Below, piece after piece: positions 28,251 through 36,883 of a stretch of 46,715 nucleotides of DNA (within the stretch, counting starts at the first letter, position 1; the number at the start of each line of letters is the position of its first letter). Both the position numbers and the translations under genes were made by a program. Origin of the DNA: an uncultured Bacteroides sp. (GTDB lineage Bacteria > Bacteroidota > Bacteroidia > Bacteroidales > Bacteroidaceae); contig CAQOGY010000026.1 in assembly GCA_948847595.1 (NCBI GenBank), forward strand, positions 1-46,715. Direction: 5' to 3'. Under the pieces are notes generated by a model. That model searched no databases and had not been told where the DNA came from. It saw only the letters and a program-made list of their open reading frames with translations.

Positions 28251-29399
28251 ATGAGGAAAGATCTTGTTTTTGTTTTATTGGCATTATTTCTGTGTGCCGG
28301 CTGTAACGGCAACAAAAAGAAAATGAACGGTGAACACGATTTGGATGCGGCAAACATTACGTTGGATGACCATACGATCAGTTTTTATTATAATTGGTAT
28401 GGAAATCCGTCAGTGGATGGAGAAATGAAGCACTGGATGCACCCGATAGCCCTTGCTCCGGGACATTCGGGAGATGTCGGTGCCATATCCGGACTTAATG
28501 ATGACATCGCCTGTAATTTTTATCCGGAGCTCGGAACGTACAGCAGCAATGATCCTGAAATCATCCGGAAACATATCCGGATGCATATAAAAGCGAATGT
28601 CGGTGTACTGTCTGTCACTTGGTGGGGAGAAAGCGATTATGGCAACCAAAGTGTGTCTCTCCTGCTGGATGAGGCTGCAAAAGTAGGGGCAAAGGTGTGC
28701 TTTCATATAGAGCCTTTTAATGGACGCAGCCCGCAAACGGTAAGGGAGAATATTCAATATATAGTGGATACTTATGGTGATCACCCGGCTTTTTACCGTA
28801 CGCACGGCAAACCTCTTTTCTTTATCTATGATTCTTATCTGATCAAACCTGCCGAGTGGGCGAAGTTGTTTGCTGCCGGGGGAGAGATAAGTGTGCGTAA
28901 TACCAAGTACGACGGTCTTTTTATTGGTCTGACATTGAAGGAAAGCGAGTTGCCCGACATTGAGACAGCGTGCATGGATGGCTTTTACACTTACTTTGCC
29001 GCAACAGGTTTCACAAATGCTTCTACTCCGGCCAACTGGAAATCCATGCAGCAATGGGCAAAGGCACATAATAAATTGTTTATTCCGAGTGTCGGTCCGG
29101 GATATATTGATACCCGGATTCGTCCTTGGAATGGAAGTACCACCCGCGACCGTGAGAATGGAAAATATTACGATGATATGTATAAAGCTGCCATAGAAAG
29201 CGGTGCTTCTTATATTTCGATTACGTCTTTCAATGAATGGCATGAAGGAACTCAGATAGAGCCGGCTGTCTCAAAGAAGTGCGATGCTTTTGAATATTTG
29301 GATTATAAACCATTGGCTGATGATTACTATTTGATAAGAACTGCCTATTGGGTAGATGAATTCCGGAAAGCAAGATCTGCTTCGGAAGATGTTCAATAA
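28251..29399 (+). CDS. GH99 endo-alpha-mannosidase/endo-alpha-1,2-mannanase
   Basis: 382 aa. Lipoprotein signal (VLLALFLCAGC-NGNKKK) without an acidic export signal. The TIM-barrel GH99 family cleaves internal alpha-1,2-mannosidic bonds in yeast mannan side chains or Glc/Man-Man in N-glycans with retention. Seen: opening FYYNWYGNPSVDGEMKHW, HIEPFNGRS with Glu154, and SFNEWHEGTQIEPA with Glu329 and Glu332. In the B. thetaiotaomicron enzyme those positions (154, 329, 332) are, as I recall, the functional glutamates of its neighbouring-group epoxide mechanism, so the numbering coincides exactly. Length is normal. The gene closes the PUL and is separated from the next gene by a promoter region. 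Confidence 0.93.
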   Translation: MRKDLVFVLLALFLCAGCNGNKKKMNGEHDLDAANITLDDHTISFYYNWYGNPSVDGEMKHWMHPIALAPGHSGDVGAISGLNDDIACNFYPELGTYSSNDPEIIRKHIRMHIKANVGVLSVTWWGESDYGNQSVSLLLDEAAKVGAKVCFHIEPFNGRSPQTVRENIQYIVDTYGDHPAFYRTHGKPLFFIYDSYLIKPAEWAKLFAAGGEISVRNTKYDGLFIGLTLKESELPDIETACMDGFYTYFAATGFTNASTPANWKSMQQWAKAHNKLFIPSVGPGYIDTRIRPWNGSTTRDRENGKYYDDMYKAAIESGASYISITSFNEWHEGTQIEPAVSKKCDAFEYLDYKPLADDYYLIRTAYWVDEFRKARSASEDVQ

Positions 29400-29437
29400 T
29401 ATGCTATATCTTGTCGGTTTTGCCCATTTGTAATTAA

Positions 29438-29479
29438 AATGTTCTATATTTGTGATACATAACTCAAATATAGAACATT
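29438..29479. promoter_or_regulatory. Promoter within a perfect 15 bp inverted repeat
   Basis: Left arm 29438-29452 (AATGTTCTATATTTG) and right arm 29465-29479 are perfect reverse complements with a 12 nt spacer. The left arm contains the -7 box TATATTTG (29445-29452). TTTG at 29419-29422 lies 22 bp upstream of it. The right arm ends at the base before the ATG of the DUF2339 gene. Candidate operator. Confidence 0.7.
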
Positions 29480-31855
29480 ATGGGTGAACTTTATGGCACA
29501 TGTGCATTGCTTGCTGCAGTGTTGTTTTTTGTTCTGCTGCAAAAGTTTGAAAGCCGGTTCGGCAAGGTAGACAAAGAGCTTGGCGAGATAAAGAAACGAA
29601 TGGACGACCTGCTCAAAGCTCAGGAGAAAATGGCTTCCGGCCCTGTAAGGGGCAAAGAGGATGTAACGGCAGAGACTTTGGACAATACGGATATACTGCC
29701 TTATGTAACAGAAGAATTGCCCGATTCGACAGTGACAGCCTTGAAGGAAGAGAAAGCTGTCGAAGAAAAAACTGTTGAAGGCATACAGCCCATTATGGCG
29801 GAAACTACACCGCAGAAATTAAATGCTTCCCTTGAAAAAGAATCTGCTGAGGTCACTTTGCAGGAAACTTCTCCAGAGACTCCTCTCGAAATACCGTCTG
29901 TTTCCAAACGGAAGCAGGTTAATTATGAAAAGTTTATCGGTGAAAATCTTTTCGGTAAGATTGGTATTCTTGTATTCGTCATCGGAGTCGGCTTCTTCGT
30001 AAAATATGCCATTGATAAAGACTGGATTAACGAAACATTGCGTACCGTACTTGGTTTCCTGACCGGCTCCGCATTGCTGGTGGTTGCCGAACGCCTGCAA
30101 AAGAAGTACCGCACATTCAGTTCCTTGCTTGCGGGTGGCGCCTTTGCCGTTTTCTATCTCACAGTCGCCATTGCCTTTCATTTTTATCACCTTTTTCCTC
30201 AGACGGTTGCTTTTACTATTCTGATAGCTATAACGCTGTTCATGTCTATCCTGTCCATTCTGTATGACAGGCGCGAACTGGCTATCATCTCACTTGTCGG
30301 GGGATTTCTGGCACCTTTCCTTGTTAGCACCGGGAATGGTAACTACCTGGTACTGTTCACTTATATGAGTATCTTGAATCTTGGAATGTTCGGACTGTCC
30401 ATCTATATGAAATGGGGAGAACTTCCGGTGATCGCATTTGTTTTTACTTATGTGGTAATGGGAATCTTCCTGTTGACAGGCTTTACTACAGGATCGACAC
30501 ATATTTCCGTCCATCTCTTCATCTTTGCGACGCTGTTTTATTTCATCTTCCTCCTGCCGATATTATCGATACTCCGGGTAGAAGCCGTGAAAAAGAACAG
30601 GGGATTGCTGCTGGTCATCATAACCAACAATTTCATTTATCTGTTATTAGGAATCCTGTTCCTGCGTAATATGGGACTGCCGTTTAAATCGGAAGGATTA
30701 CTGAGTTTATTGATCGCTATCATCAATTTAGTTTTAGTCATCTGGCTACGGATGAGCAAGAAAGATTATAAGTTCCTCATTTATGCGATGTTGGGACTGG
30801 TACTGACATTTGTTTCCATCACTATACCTATTCAGCTGGATGGAAATTATATCACGTTGTTCTGGGCAGCGGAAATGGTTCTGCTGTTATGGCTTTACGT
30901 AAAATCGAGGATTGGAGTATACGAACGTGCTACACAGGTATTGATGGGACTGACCCTTGTTTCATATCTGATGGATATATATAATGTACTGATGACCTCT
31001 TCCTCCTCCGAAACCATTTTCCTGAACAGTTCTTTTGCTACTTCCCTGTTTGTCGGTCTGGCCACGGGAGCATTCGCTTTACTGATGGGGCGTTACCGTT
31101 CTCTCTTTGACGGAGCCCGCTATCTGAGATACACTCCCTGGAATTCGATCATGCTTCTTGCTGCTGCCGCTATCCTCTATTATACATTTATGGCAGAGTT
31201 TGCCTTGCACTTGGCAGGAGCTACAAGAAGCGGAATGATGCTGGCGTTTACTTCCGCTGCCATCTTCATCCTCAGCTATGCTTTCAAAAAGCGCTTCCCG
31301 ATAGAACAATACATAATCCCTTATCTGACAGCTATGGGAATGAACGTGCTGATATATGCGATCAATATATGGGGAGACCAGTGGGTCTACACGAGCCTGA
31401 CTCCTGTTTTGCTCCGATGGCTTGCGGCAGCGTTTGTTATAGCTAACCTCTACTACGTTGCCCGTCAATACTATACATTAATAGGATTGAAAACTCCTTT
31501 CACCGTTTATCTGAATGTCCTGGCGCTCTTTCTTTGGTTGACGATGGCACGTTCTTTCCTCCTGCAAGCAGGAGTAGAGGATTTCGATGCCGGCTTCTCC
31601 GTTTCACTGAGTATCGCAGGATTTATTCAAATGGCACTGGGTATGCGTCTGCATCAGAAAGTACTGCGAATCATCAGTCTTTCAACTTTTGGAATCGTCC
31701 TGTTGAAGCTGATTCTGAAAGACTTATGGGCAATGCCAACAATCGGTAAGATCATTGTATTTATCATTTTAGGATTGATCCTGCTGATCCTCTCATTCCT
31801 TTATCAGAAACTGAAAGACGTACTCTTTAAAAATGATGAAGATGAAACTGATTGA
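29480..31855 (+). CDS. DUF2339-type polytopic membrane protein
   Basis: 791 aa. An N-terminal signal-anchor-like helix (LYGTCALLAAVLFFVLLQ), then a coiled-coil segment (ESRFGKVDKELGEIKKRMDDLLKAQEK), then an acidic, Glu/Thr-rich linker to about residue 150. After NYEKFIGENLFGKIGILVFVIGVGFFVKYAI the rest is made of about two dozen hydrophobic helices with short loops (for example IISLVGGFLAPFLVSTG, LRRTLGFLTGSALL-like segments). This is the layout of the DUF2339 family, large inner-membrane proteins without a known function. It is not part of the PUL: its own promoter and operator-like repeat precede it. It ends in a convergent terminator shared with trpS. Confidence 0.85.
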   Translation: MGELYGTCALLAAVLFFVLLQKFESRFGKVDKELGEIKKRMDDLLKAQEKMASGPVRGKEDVTAETLDNTDILPYVTEELPDSTVTALKEEKAVEEKTVEGIQPIMAETTPQKLNASLEKESAEVTLQETSPETPLEIPSVSKRKQVNYEKFIGENLFGKIGILVFVIGVGFFVKYAIDKDWINETLRTVLGFLTGSALLVVAERLQKKYRTFSSLLAGGAFAVFYLTVAIAFHFYHLFPQTVAFTILIAITLFMSILSILYDRRELAIISLVGGFLAPFLVSTGNGNYLVLFTYMSILNLGMFGLSIYMKWGELPVIAFVFTYVVMGIFLLTGFTTGSTHISVHLFIFATLFYFIFLLPILSILRVEAVKKNRGLLLVIITNNFIYLLLGILFLRNMGLPFKSEGLLSLLIAIINLVLVIWLRMSKKDYKFLIYAMLGLVLTFVSITIPIQLDGNYITLFWAAEMVLLLWLYVKSRIGVYERATQVLMGLTLVSYLMDIYNVLMTSSSSETIFLNSSFATSLFVGLATGAFALLMGRYRSLFDGARYLRYTPWNSIMLLAAAAILYYTFMAEFALHLAGATRSGMMLAFTSAAIFILSYAFKKRFPIEQYIIPYLTAMGMNVLIYAINIWGDQWVYTSLTPVLLRWLAAAFVIANLYYVARQYYTLIGLKTPFTVYLNVLALFLWLTMARSFLLQAGVEDFDAGFSVSLSIAGFIQMALGMRLHQKVLRIISLSTFGIVLLKLILKDLWAMPTIGKIIVFIILGLILLILSFLYQKLKDVLFKNDEDETD

Positions 31856-31863
31856 GCAGACTA

Positions 31864-31920
31864 TATAATAAAGTAAAGGCTGCCGTTCACTTTCGAACAG
31901 GCAGCCTTTACTTTATTATA
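31864..31920. terminator. Bidirectional terminator between DUF2339 gene and trpS
   Basis: Perfect 21 bp inverted repeat (31864-31884 with 31900-31920), GC-rich inner half (AAAGGCTGCC / GGCAGCCTTT) and an AT-rich outer half that gives T-rich tails in both directions; 15 nt loop. It serves the two convergent genes. Confidence 0.9.
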
Positions 31921-31936
31921 TTCGTCTTTATTATCT

Positions 31937-33037
31937 TTATTCCTGTGAAGCCGCGAAGCGTTTCACCTGCTCTTCAATCAGTTCTTTGTCATCGAAATAG
32001 TTGATCTTCATAGCCTTCTTCACATCCGCCAATGTTTCGGCAGCGGCAGCTCTGGCTACTTCGCATCCTTTTTGTAGCATCTCGTAAACGGCAGGAATAT
32101 CCTTGCTGAACTCTTTACGACGATTGCGGATCGGTTCCAGTGTTTCCTGCATGATAGCGTTCAGGAAGCGTTTTACCTTCACATCACCCAGTCCACCGCG
32201 TTGATAATGCGCTTTCAGTTCATCCAGATTCGGATAATCCGGCAGATAGCGTTCGAAGTGTTCCGGACGGCAGAAAGCATCCAGGTATGTAAATACGGTA
32301 TTACCTTCAATCTTGCCCGGGTCCTGAACACGGAGGTGTCCCGGATCGGTATACATACTCATGATTTTCTTCTGAATTTCTTCCGGTTCTTCCGACAGGT
32401 AGATACAGTTGCCGAGTGATTTACTCATCTTGGCTTTGCCGTCCGTTCCCGGCAGACGCAGGCAGGCAGCGTTGTCCGGTAACAGGATTTCCGGTTCTAC
32501 CAGCGTTTCGCCATAGATATAGTTGAAACGGCGGACGATTTCACGAGCCTGTTCGAGCATCGGTTCCTGGTCTTCACCGACGGGGACGGTGGTTGCCCGG
32601 AAGGCAGTAATGTCCGCAGCCTGACTGATAGGATAAGTGAAGAATCCTACAGGGATGCTTGCCTCAAAGTTACGCATCTGTATTTCTGATTTCACAGTCG
32701 GGTTACGTTGTAAACGGGATACGCTTACGAGGTCCATATAGTAGAAACTGAGTTCGCAAAGTTCCGGAATCTGTGACTGGATGAAGATGGTAGCCTTGGA
32801 CGGGTCTATTCCACATGCCAGATAGTCAAGAGCAACCTCAATTACATTTTGACGTACCTTCTCCGGATTATCTATATTGTCCGTCAACGCTTGTGAATCG
32901 GCAATAAAGATAAACATCTTACTATAATCACCTGCATCCTGCAGGTCAACTCTGCGCTTCAATGAACCTACATAGTGTCCGATATGAAGTCTCCCGGTAG
33001 GGCGGTCACCGGTAAGTATGATTTTTTCTTTTCCCAT
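31937..33037 (-). CDS. trpS: Tryptophanyl-tRNA synthetase
   Basis: 366 aa, class I synthetase, which charges tRNA-Trp in the cytoplasm. Signature HIGH at residues 18-21 within GDRPTGRLHIGHYVGSL and KMSKS at 203-207 (KAKMSKSLGN). The region PISQAADITAFRATTVPVGEDQEPMLEQAREI holds the tryptophan and ATP pocket residues typical of TrpRS. The C-terminal helical domain has DLVSVSRL upstream and ENIQKK-like helices. Length is about 30 residues above the common 330 aa bacterial form because of an extended C terminus. It is transcribed alone, opposite to carB, and starts 430 bp from it. The start codon fits a promoter just upstream. Confidence 0.97.
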   Translation of the reverse strand: MGKEKIILTGDRPTGRLHIGHYVGSLKRRVDLQDAGDYSKMFIFIADSQALTDNIDNPEKVRQNVIEVALDYLACGIDPSKATIFIQSQIPELCELSFYYMDLVSVSRLQRNPTVKSEIQMRNFEASIPVGFFTYPISQAADITAFRATTVPVGEDQEPMLEQAREIVRRFNYIYGETLVEPEILLPDNAACLRLPGTDGKAKMSKSLGNCIYLSEEPEEIQKKIMSMYTDPGHLRVQDPGKIEGNTVFTYLDAFCRPEHFERYLPDYPNLDELKAHYQRGGLGDVKVKRFLNAIMQETLEPIRNRRKEFSKDIPAVYEMLQKGCEVARAAAAETLADVKKAMKINYFDDKELIEEQVKRFAASQE

Positions 33038-33068
33038 TGTTGTTACCTTATTATAATAGATTTAGCGA

Positions 33069-33103
33069 CAAAGATAAGGATAAAAAATGAAAGATGCGTC
33101 AAA
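33069..33103 (-). promoter_or_regulatory. Predicted trpS promoter
   Basis: On the minus strand a -7 box TATCTTTG (plus strand CAAAGATA, 33069-33076) matches TAnnTTTG; TTTG (plus CAAA, 33100-33103) lies at a loose 23 bp spacing. The trpS start codon is 32 bp downstream of the box. Confidence 0.4.
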
Positions 33104-33222
33104 ATGGAGCTACTTCGTTACTAATGCTTACTATTGCTGGCTTTTGGTATCAGATGGCAGGGGGACGGTGCCTGTTTTCACAGTAACAAAGCAAATAAAA
33201 GAGAATATTCTTCTTCAAATTC

Positions 33223-33253
33223 TTTGTAGTTTTAGAAATATGTCGTTACTTTG
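33223..33253 (+). promoter_or_regulatory. Predicted promoter of the carB leader
   Basis: TTTG at 33223-33226, 19 bp spacer, then TTACTTTG at 33246-33253, seven of eight to TAnnTTTG. Expected transcription start near 33260, 14 nt before the leader ORF. Confidence 0.65.
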
Positions 33254-33273
33254 CACAAATTTTGAAATCGACA

Positions 33274-33393
33274 ATGAATCAACAAGAAATAAGAAGTAAG
33301 TATTATCTACATTCGGATGTTTTCCACCCGGAATCAACAACCTTCTTCTTTTTTCTCCAAAAACGATATTTTAGTTCTTTGGTAATGCGTTAA
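33274..33393 (+). CDS. Putative 39-residue leader peptide of carB
   Basis: ATG at 33274 and TAA at 33391-33393. The product starts MNQQEIRSKYYLHSDV, has four successive Phe codons at residues 24-27 written as a U-rich tract (33342-33358) and ends SLVMR. The stop codon lies inside the left arm of the terminator 33384-33422. The arrangement copies the E. coli pyrBI leader, in which translation of a leader ORF coupled to UTP-sensitive pausing decides termination. No Shine-Dalgarno sequence, which is normal for Bacteroides. Coding status is inferred only from layout; this ORF is not a match to any protein family I know. Confidence 0.5.
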   Translation: MNQQEIRSKYYLHSDVFHPESTTFFFFLQKRYFSSLVMR

Positions 33394-33422
33394 TCCTTTT
33401 ACGAGGGTAACGCATTTTTTTT
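33384..33422 (+). terminator. Intrinsic terminator/attenuator upstream of carB
   Basis: Perfect 9 bp stem AATGCGTTA (33384-33392) / TAACGCATT (33408-33416), a further three inner pairs, and an uninterrupted run of eight T from 33415 to 33422. It lies 45 bp upstream of the carB start codon and downstream of the predicted promoter, so every carB transcript must pass it. Confidence 0.85.
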
Positions 33423-33467
33423 ATTGGCAAAACTTAGAAATAACAACTTACTATAACAACAAAAGAA

Positions 33468-36400
33468 ATGGAAAAGGAAATCAAGAAAGTTCTCGTTTTG
33501 GGTTCTGGAGCACTCAAAATCGGACAAGCCGGAGAGTTCGACTACTCAGGCTCACAAGCACTGAAAGCTTTGAAAGAAGAAGGTATCAGCTCAGTATTGG
33601 TAAACCCGAACATCGCAACCATTCAGACTTCTGAAGGAATTGCCGATAAAGTGTATTTCCTTCCCGTAACTACTTATTTCGTAGAAGAGATTATCAAGAA
33701 AGAACGTCCCGACGGCATCCTGCTGGCATTTGGCGGACAGACTGCATTGAACTGCGGCGCCGAACTGTACACACAAGGTATTCTTGATAAATATGGAGTG
33801 AAAGTACTCGGTACATCGGTAGAAGCTATCATGTACACGGAAGACCGTGACCTGTTCGTGAAGAAACTGGATGAAATCAATATGAAGACTCCGGTAAGTC
33901 AGGCGGTAGAAAGCATGGAGGATGCCATTGCTGCTGCCCGCAAGATCGGTTATCCGGTGATGGTACGTTCGGCTTACGCGTTGGGAGGTCTGGGTAGCGG
34001 TATCTGCGCTAACGAAGAAGAATTCCTGAAACTGGCCGAAAGCTCTTTCGCCTTCTCCAAGCAGATCCTGGTAGAAGAATCTCTGAAAGGCTGGAAAGAA
34101 ATCGAGTTCGAAGTGATCCGCGACGCGAACGACCACTGCTTCACTGTAGCCAGCATGGAAAACTTCGACCCGCTGGGTATCCACACCGGTGAATCTATCG
34201 TAGTAGCTCCGACCTGCTCATTGGACGACAAAGAACTGAAACTGTTGCAGGAACTGTCTACGAAATGTATCCGTCACCTCGGCATCGTAGGTGAATGTAA
34301 CATCCAGTATGCGTTCAACTCAGATACGGACGACTACCGTGTGATCGAAGTAAATGCTCGTCTGAGCCGTTCTTCCGCGCTGGCATCCAAGGCTACCGGT
34401 TATCCGCTGGCATTCGTTGCCGCCAAGATCGCATTGGGTTACTCACTCGACCAGATCGGTGAAATGGGCACTCCGAACTCTGCATACCTTGCTCCGCAAC
34501 TGGACTACTATATTTGTAAAATCCCTCGTTGGGACTTGACGAAATTCGCCGGTGTATCCCGCGAAATCGGTTCAAGCATGAAGTCAGTAGGTGAAATCAT
34601 GTCTATCGGCCGCTCTTTCGAAGAAATCATCCAGAAAGGTCTTCGTATGATCGGACAAGGCATGCACGGTTTTGTCGGTAATGATGATGTACACTTCGAC
34701 GACCTTGACAAAGAACTTTCACGTCCGACAGACTTGCGTATCTTCTCCATCGCACAAGCTATGGAAGAGGGATATTCCATCGACCGCATCCACGAACTGA
34801 CTAAGATCGATCCTTGGTTCCTCGGCAAGCTGAAGAACATTGTTGACTACAAGGCAAAACTGTCTACATATAATAAGGTGGAAGATATTCCGGCTGACGT
34901 GATGCGCGAAGCTAAAATCCTTGGTTTCTCTGACTTCCAGATTGCCCGCTTCGTACTGAACCCGACCGGCAACATGGAAAAGGAAAATCTGGCAGTACGC
35001 GCTCACCGTAAAGCCCTGGGCATCCTTCCGGCAGTAAAACGTATCAATACTGTTGCTTCCGAACATCCGGAACTGACTAACTATCTGTATATGACTTATG
35101 CAGTAGAAGGTTACGATGTAAACTATTATAAGAATGAGAAATCAGTAGTCGTACTGGGTTCGGGTGCTTACCGCATCGGTAGCTCGGTAGAATTTGACTG
35201 GTGTTCGGTGAACGCTGTTCAGACTGCCCGCAAACTGGGTTACAAGTCTATCATGATTAACTACAACCCCGAAACGGTTTCTACTGACTACGATATGTGC
35301 GACCGTCTGTACTTCGACGAACTCTCTTTCGAACGTGTACTTGACGTGATCGACCTTGAACAACCGCGCGGTGTGATCGTGTCCGTAGGCGGACAGATTC
35401 CGAACAATCTGGCTATGAAGTTGTATCGCCAGTCAGTTCCTGTACTGGGTACTTCTCCGGTTTCCATCGACCGTGCCGAAAATCGTAACAAGTTCTCGGC
35501 AATGCTCGACCAGCTTGGCATCGACCAGCCGGCTTGGATGGAACTGACCAGCCTTGAAGAAGTGAAGGGATTTGTAGAAAAAGTAGGTTATCCGGTATTG
35601 GTTCGTCCTTCTTACGTACTCTCGGGTGCGGCTATGAACGTTTGCTACGATGACGAAGAACTGGAAAACTTCCTGAAGATGGCTGCCGAAGTATCTAAAG
35701 AATATCCGGTAGTTGTTTCTCAGTTCCTCGAAAATACAAAGGAAATTGAGTTCGACGCGGTAGCTCAGAACGGTGAAGTGGTTGAATACGCTATTTCCGA
35801 GCACGTAGAATTTGCCGGTGTACACTCCGGTGACGCTACACTGGTATTCCCAGCACAGAAGATTTACTTTGCAACTGCCCGCCGCATCAAGAAGATCAGC
35901 CGTCAGATTGCTAAAGAACTGAATATCTCCGGTCCGTTCAACATCCAGTTCCTTGCCCGCAACAACGAGGTGAAGGTAATTGAATGTAACCTGCGTGCTT
36001 CCCGTAGCTTCCCGTTCGTATCTAAGGTGCTGAAACGCAACTTTATCGAAACAGCTACCCGCATCATGCTGGATGCTCCGTACAGCCAGCCGGACAAGAC
36101 TGCGTTCGACATCGACTGGATCGGTGTGAAAGCTTCTCAGTTCTCTTTCTCCCGTCTTCACAAGGCTGACCCTGTTTTGGGCGTGGATATGTCTTCTACC
36201 GGTGAAGTAGGTTGTATCGGCGACGATTTCTCTGAAGCATTGCTGAATGCAATGATCGCTACAGGATTCAAGATTCCGGAAAAGGCGGTGATGTTCTCTT
36301 CCGGTGCTATGAAGTCTAAAGTAGATTTGCTGGATGCGAGCCGTATGTTGTTTGCCAAGGGATATCAGATTTATGCTACTGCCGGAACGGCTGCATTCCT

Positions 36401-36689
36401 AAATGCTCACGGTGTAGAAACGACTCCGGTTTACTGGCCGGATGAAAAACCGGGTGCTGAAAACAACGTGATGAAGATGATCGCTGACCATAAGTTCGAC
36501 TTGATCGTCAACATTCCGAAGAACCACAGCAAACGTGAGTTGACGAATGGTTACCGTATCCGTCGTGGTGCTATCGACCATAACATTCCGTTGATTACCA
36601 ATGCCCGTCTGGCAAGTGCTTTCATCGAAGCATTCTGTGAACTGAAACTGAGTGATATTCAGATTAAGAGCTGGCAGGAATATAAATAA
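33468..36689 (+). CDS. carB: Carbamoyl-phosphate synthase large subunit
   Basis: 1073 aa, normal length. It makes carbamoyl phosphate from bicarbonate, two ATP and ammonia delivered by CarA, for pyrimidine and arginine synthesis. Two homologous halves are visible: VLGSGALKIGQAGEFDYSGSQALKAL with ATP-grasp part one (RSAYALGGLGSGI, EVNARLSRSSALASKATGYPLA) and VLGSGAYRIGSSVEFDWCSVNAVQTA with ATP-grasp part two (RPSYVLSGAAMNV, ECNLRASRSFPFVSKV). The C-terminal MGS-like allosteric domain starts about residue 935 (EKAVMFSSGAMKSKVDLL, YATAGTAAFLNAHGVET). No carA is in the window. The gene stands alone between its leader and a strong terminator. Codon use is strongly biased, with many TAC, AAC and GAC, as expected of a highly expressed gene. 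Confidence 0.97.
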   Translation: MEKEIKKVLVLGSGALKIGQAGEFDYSGSQALKALKEEGISSVLVNPNIATIQTSEGIADKVYFLPVTTYFVEEIIKKERPDGILLAFGGQTALNCGAELYTQGILDKYGVKVLGTSVEAIMYTEDRDLFVKKLDEINMKTPVSQAVESMEDAIAAARKIGYPVMVRSAYALGGLGSGICANEEEFLKLAESSFAFSKQILVEESLKGWKEIEFEVIRDANDHCFTVASMENFDPLGIHTGESIVVAPTCSLDDKELKLLQELSTKCIRHLGIVGECNIQYAFNSDTDDYRVIEVNARLSRSSALASKATGYPLAFVAAKIALGYSLDQIGEMGTPNSAYLAPQLDYYICKIPRWDLTKFAGVSREIGSSMKSVGEIMSIGRSFEEIIQKGLRMIGQGMHGFVGNDDVHFDDLDKELSRPTDLRIFSIAQAMEEGYSIDRIHELTKIDPWFLGKLKNIVDYKAKLSTYNKVEDIPADVMREAKILGFSDFQIARFVLNPTGNMEKENLAVRAHRKALGILPAVKRINTVASEHPELTNYLYMTYAVEGYDVNYYKNEKSVVVLGSGAYRIGSSVEFDWCSVNAVQTARKLGYKSIMINYNPETVSTDYDMCDRLYFDELSFERVLDVIDLEQPRGVIVSVGGQIPNNLAMKLYRQSVPVLGTSPVSIDRAENRNKFSAMLDQLGIDQPAWMELTSLEEVKGFVEKVGYPVLVRPSYVLSGAAMNVCYDDEELENFLKMAAEVSKEYPVVVSQFLENTKEIEFDAVAQNGEVVEYAISEHVEFAGVHSGDATLVFPAQKIYFATARRIKKISRQIAKELNISGPFNIQFLARNNEVKVIECNLRASRSFPFVSKVLKRNFIETATRIMLDAPYSQPDKTAFDIDWIGVKASQFSFSRLHKADPVLGVDMSSTGEVGCIGDDFSEALLNAMIATGFKIPEKAVMFSSGAMKSKVDLLDASRMLFAKGYQIYATAGTAAFLNAHGVETTPVYWPDEKPGAENNVMKMIADHKFDLIVNIPKNHSKRELTNGYRIRRGAIDHNIPLITNARLASAFIEAFCELKLSDIQIKSWQEYK

Positions 36690-36715
36690 ACTGCTTTAGC
36701 TGTATATATATTGAG

Positions 36716-36758
36716 GAGACTCTCTCTTTGGCATACCAAAGAGGGAGTCTCTTCTTTT
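36716..36758 (+). terminator. Intrinsic terminator after carB
   Basis: 16 bp stem (GAGACTCTCTCTTTGG, 36716-36731, with 36736-36751) with one G-U pair, CATA loop, and the tail TTCTTTT. Closes carB. Confidence 0.88.
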
Positions 36759-36883
36759 GTAGATATGACTCTTCTTTTTGTTTGTTGTCTGCGGTGTAAT
36801 GAGTCGTAAGATAGTGCTAATGTTCTCTTCAGCTCCTTATATACTTGCTTTTTCCTATAAGGAAAGTAGGAATAGAGTGCCGT

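Noticed and set aside
10759..29399. Horizontally acquired island
   Set aside because: No integrase, tRNA junction, direct repeat or composition break was seen at its borders; codon use resembles the flanking genes.
33341..33356. Phe codons in the carB leader as a phenylalanine-responsive attenuator
   Set aside because: Four Phe codons alone would fit a pheA-like leader, but carB has no link to phenylalanine. The U-rich nature of the codons fits UTP-sensitive pausing better.
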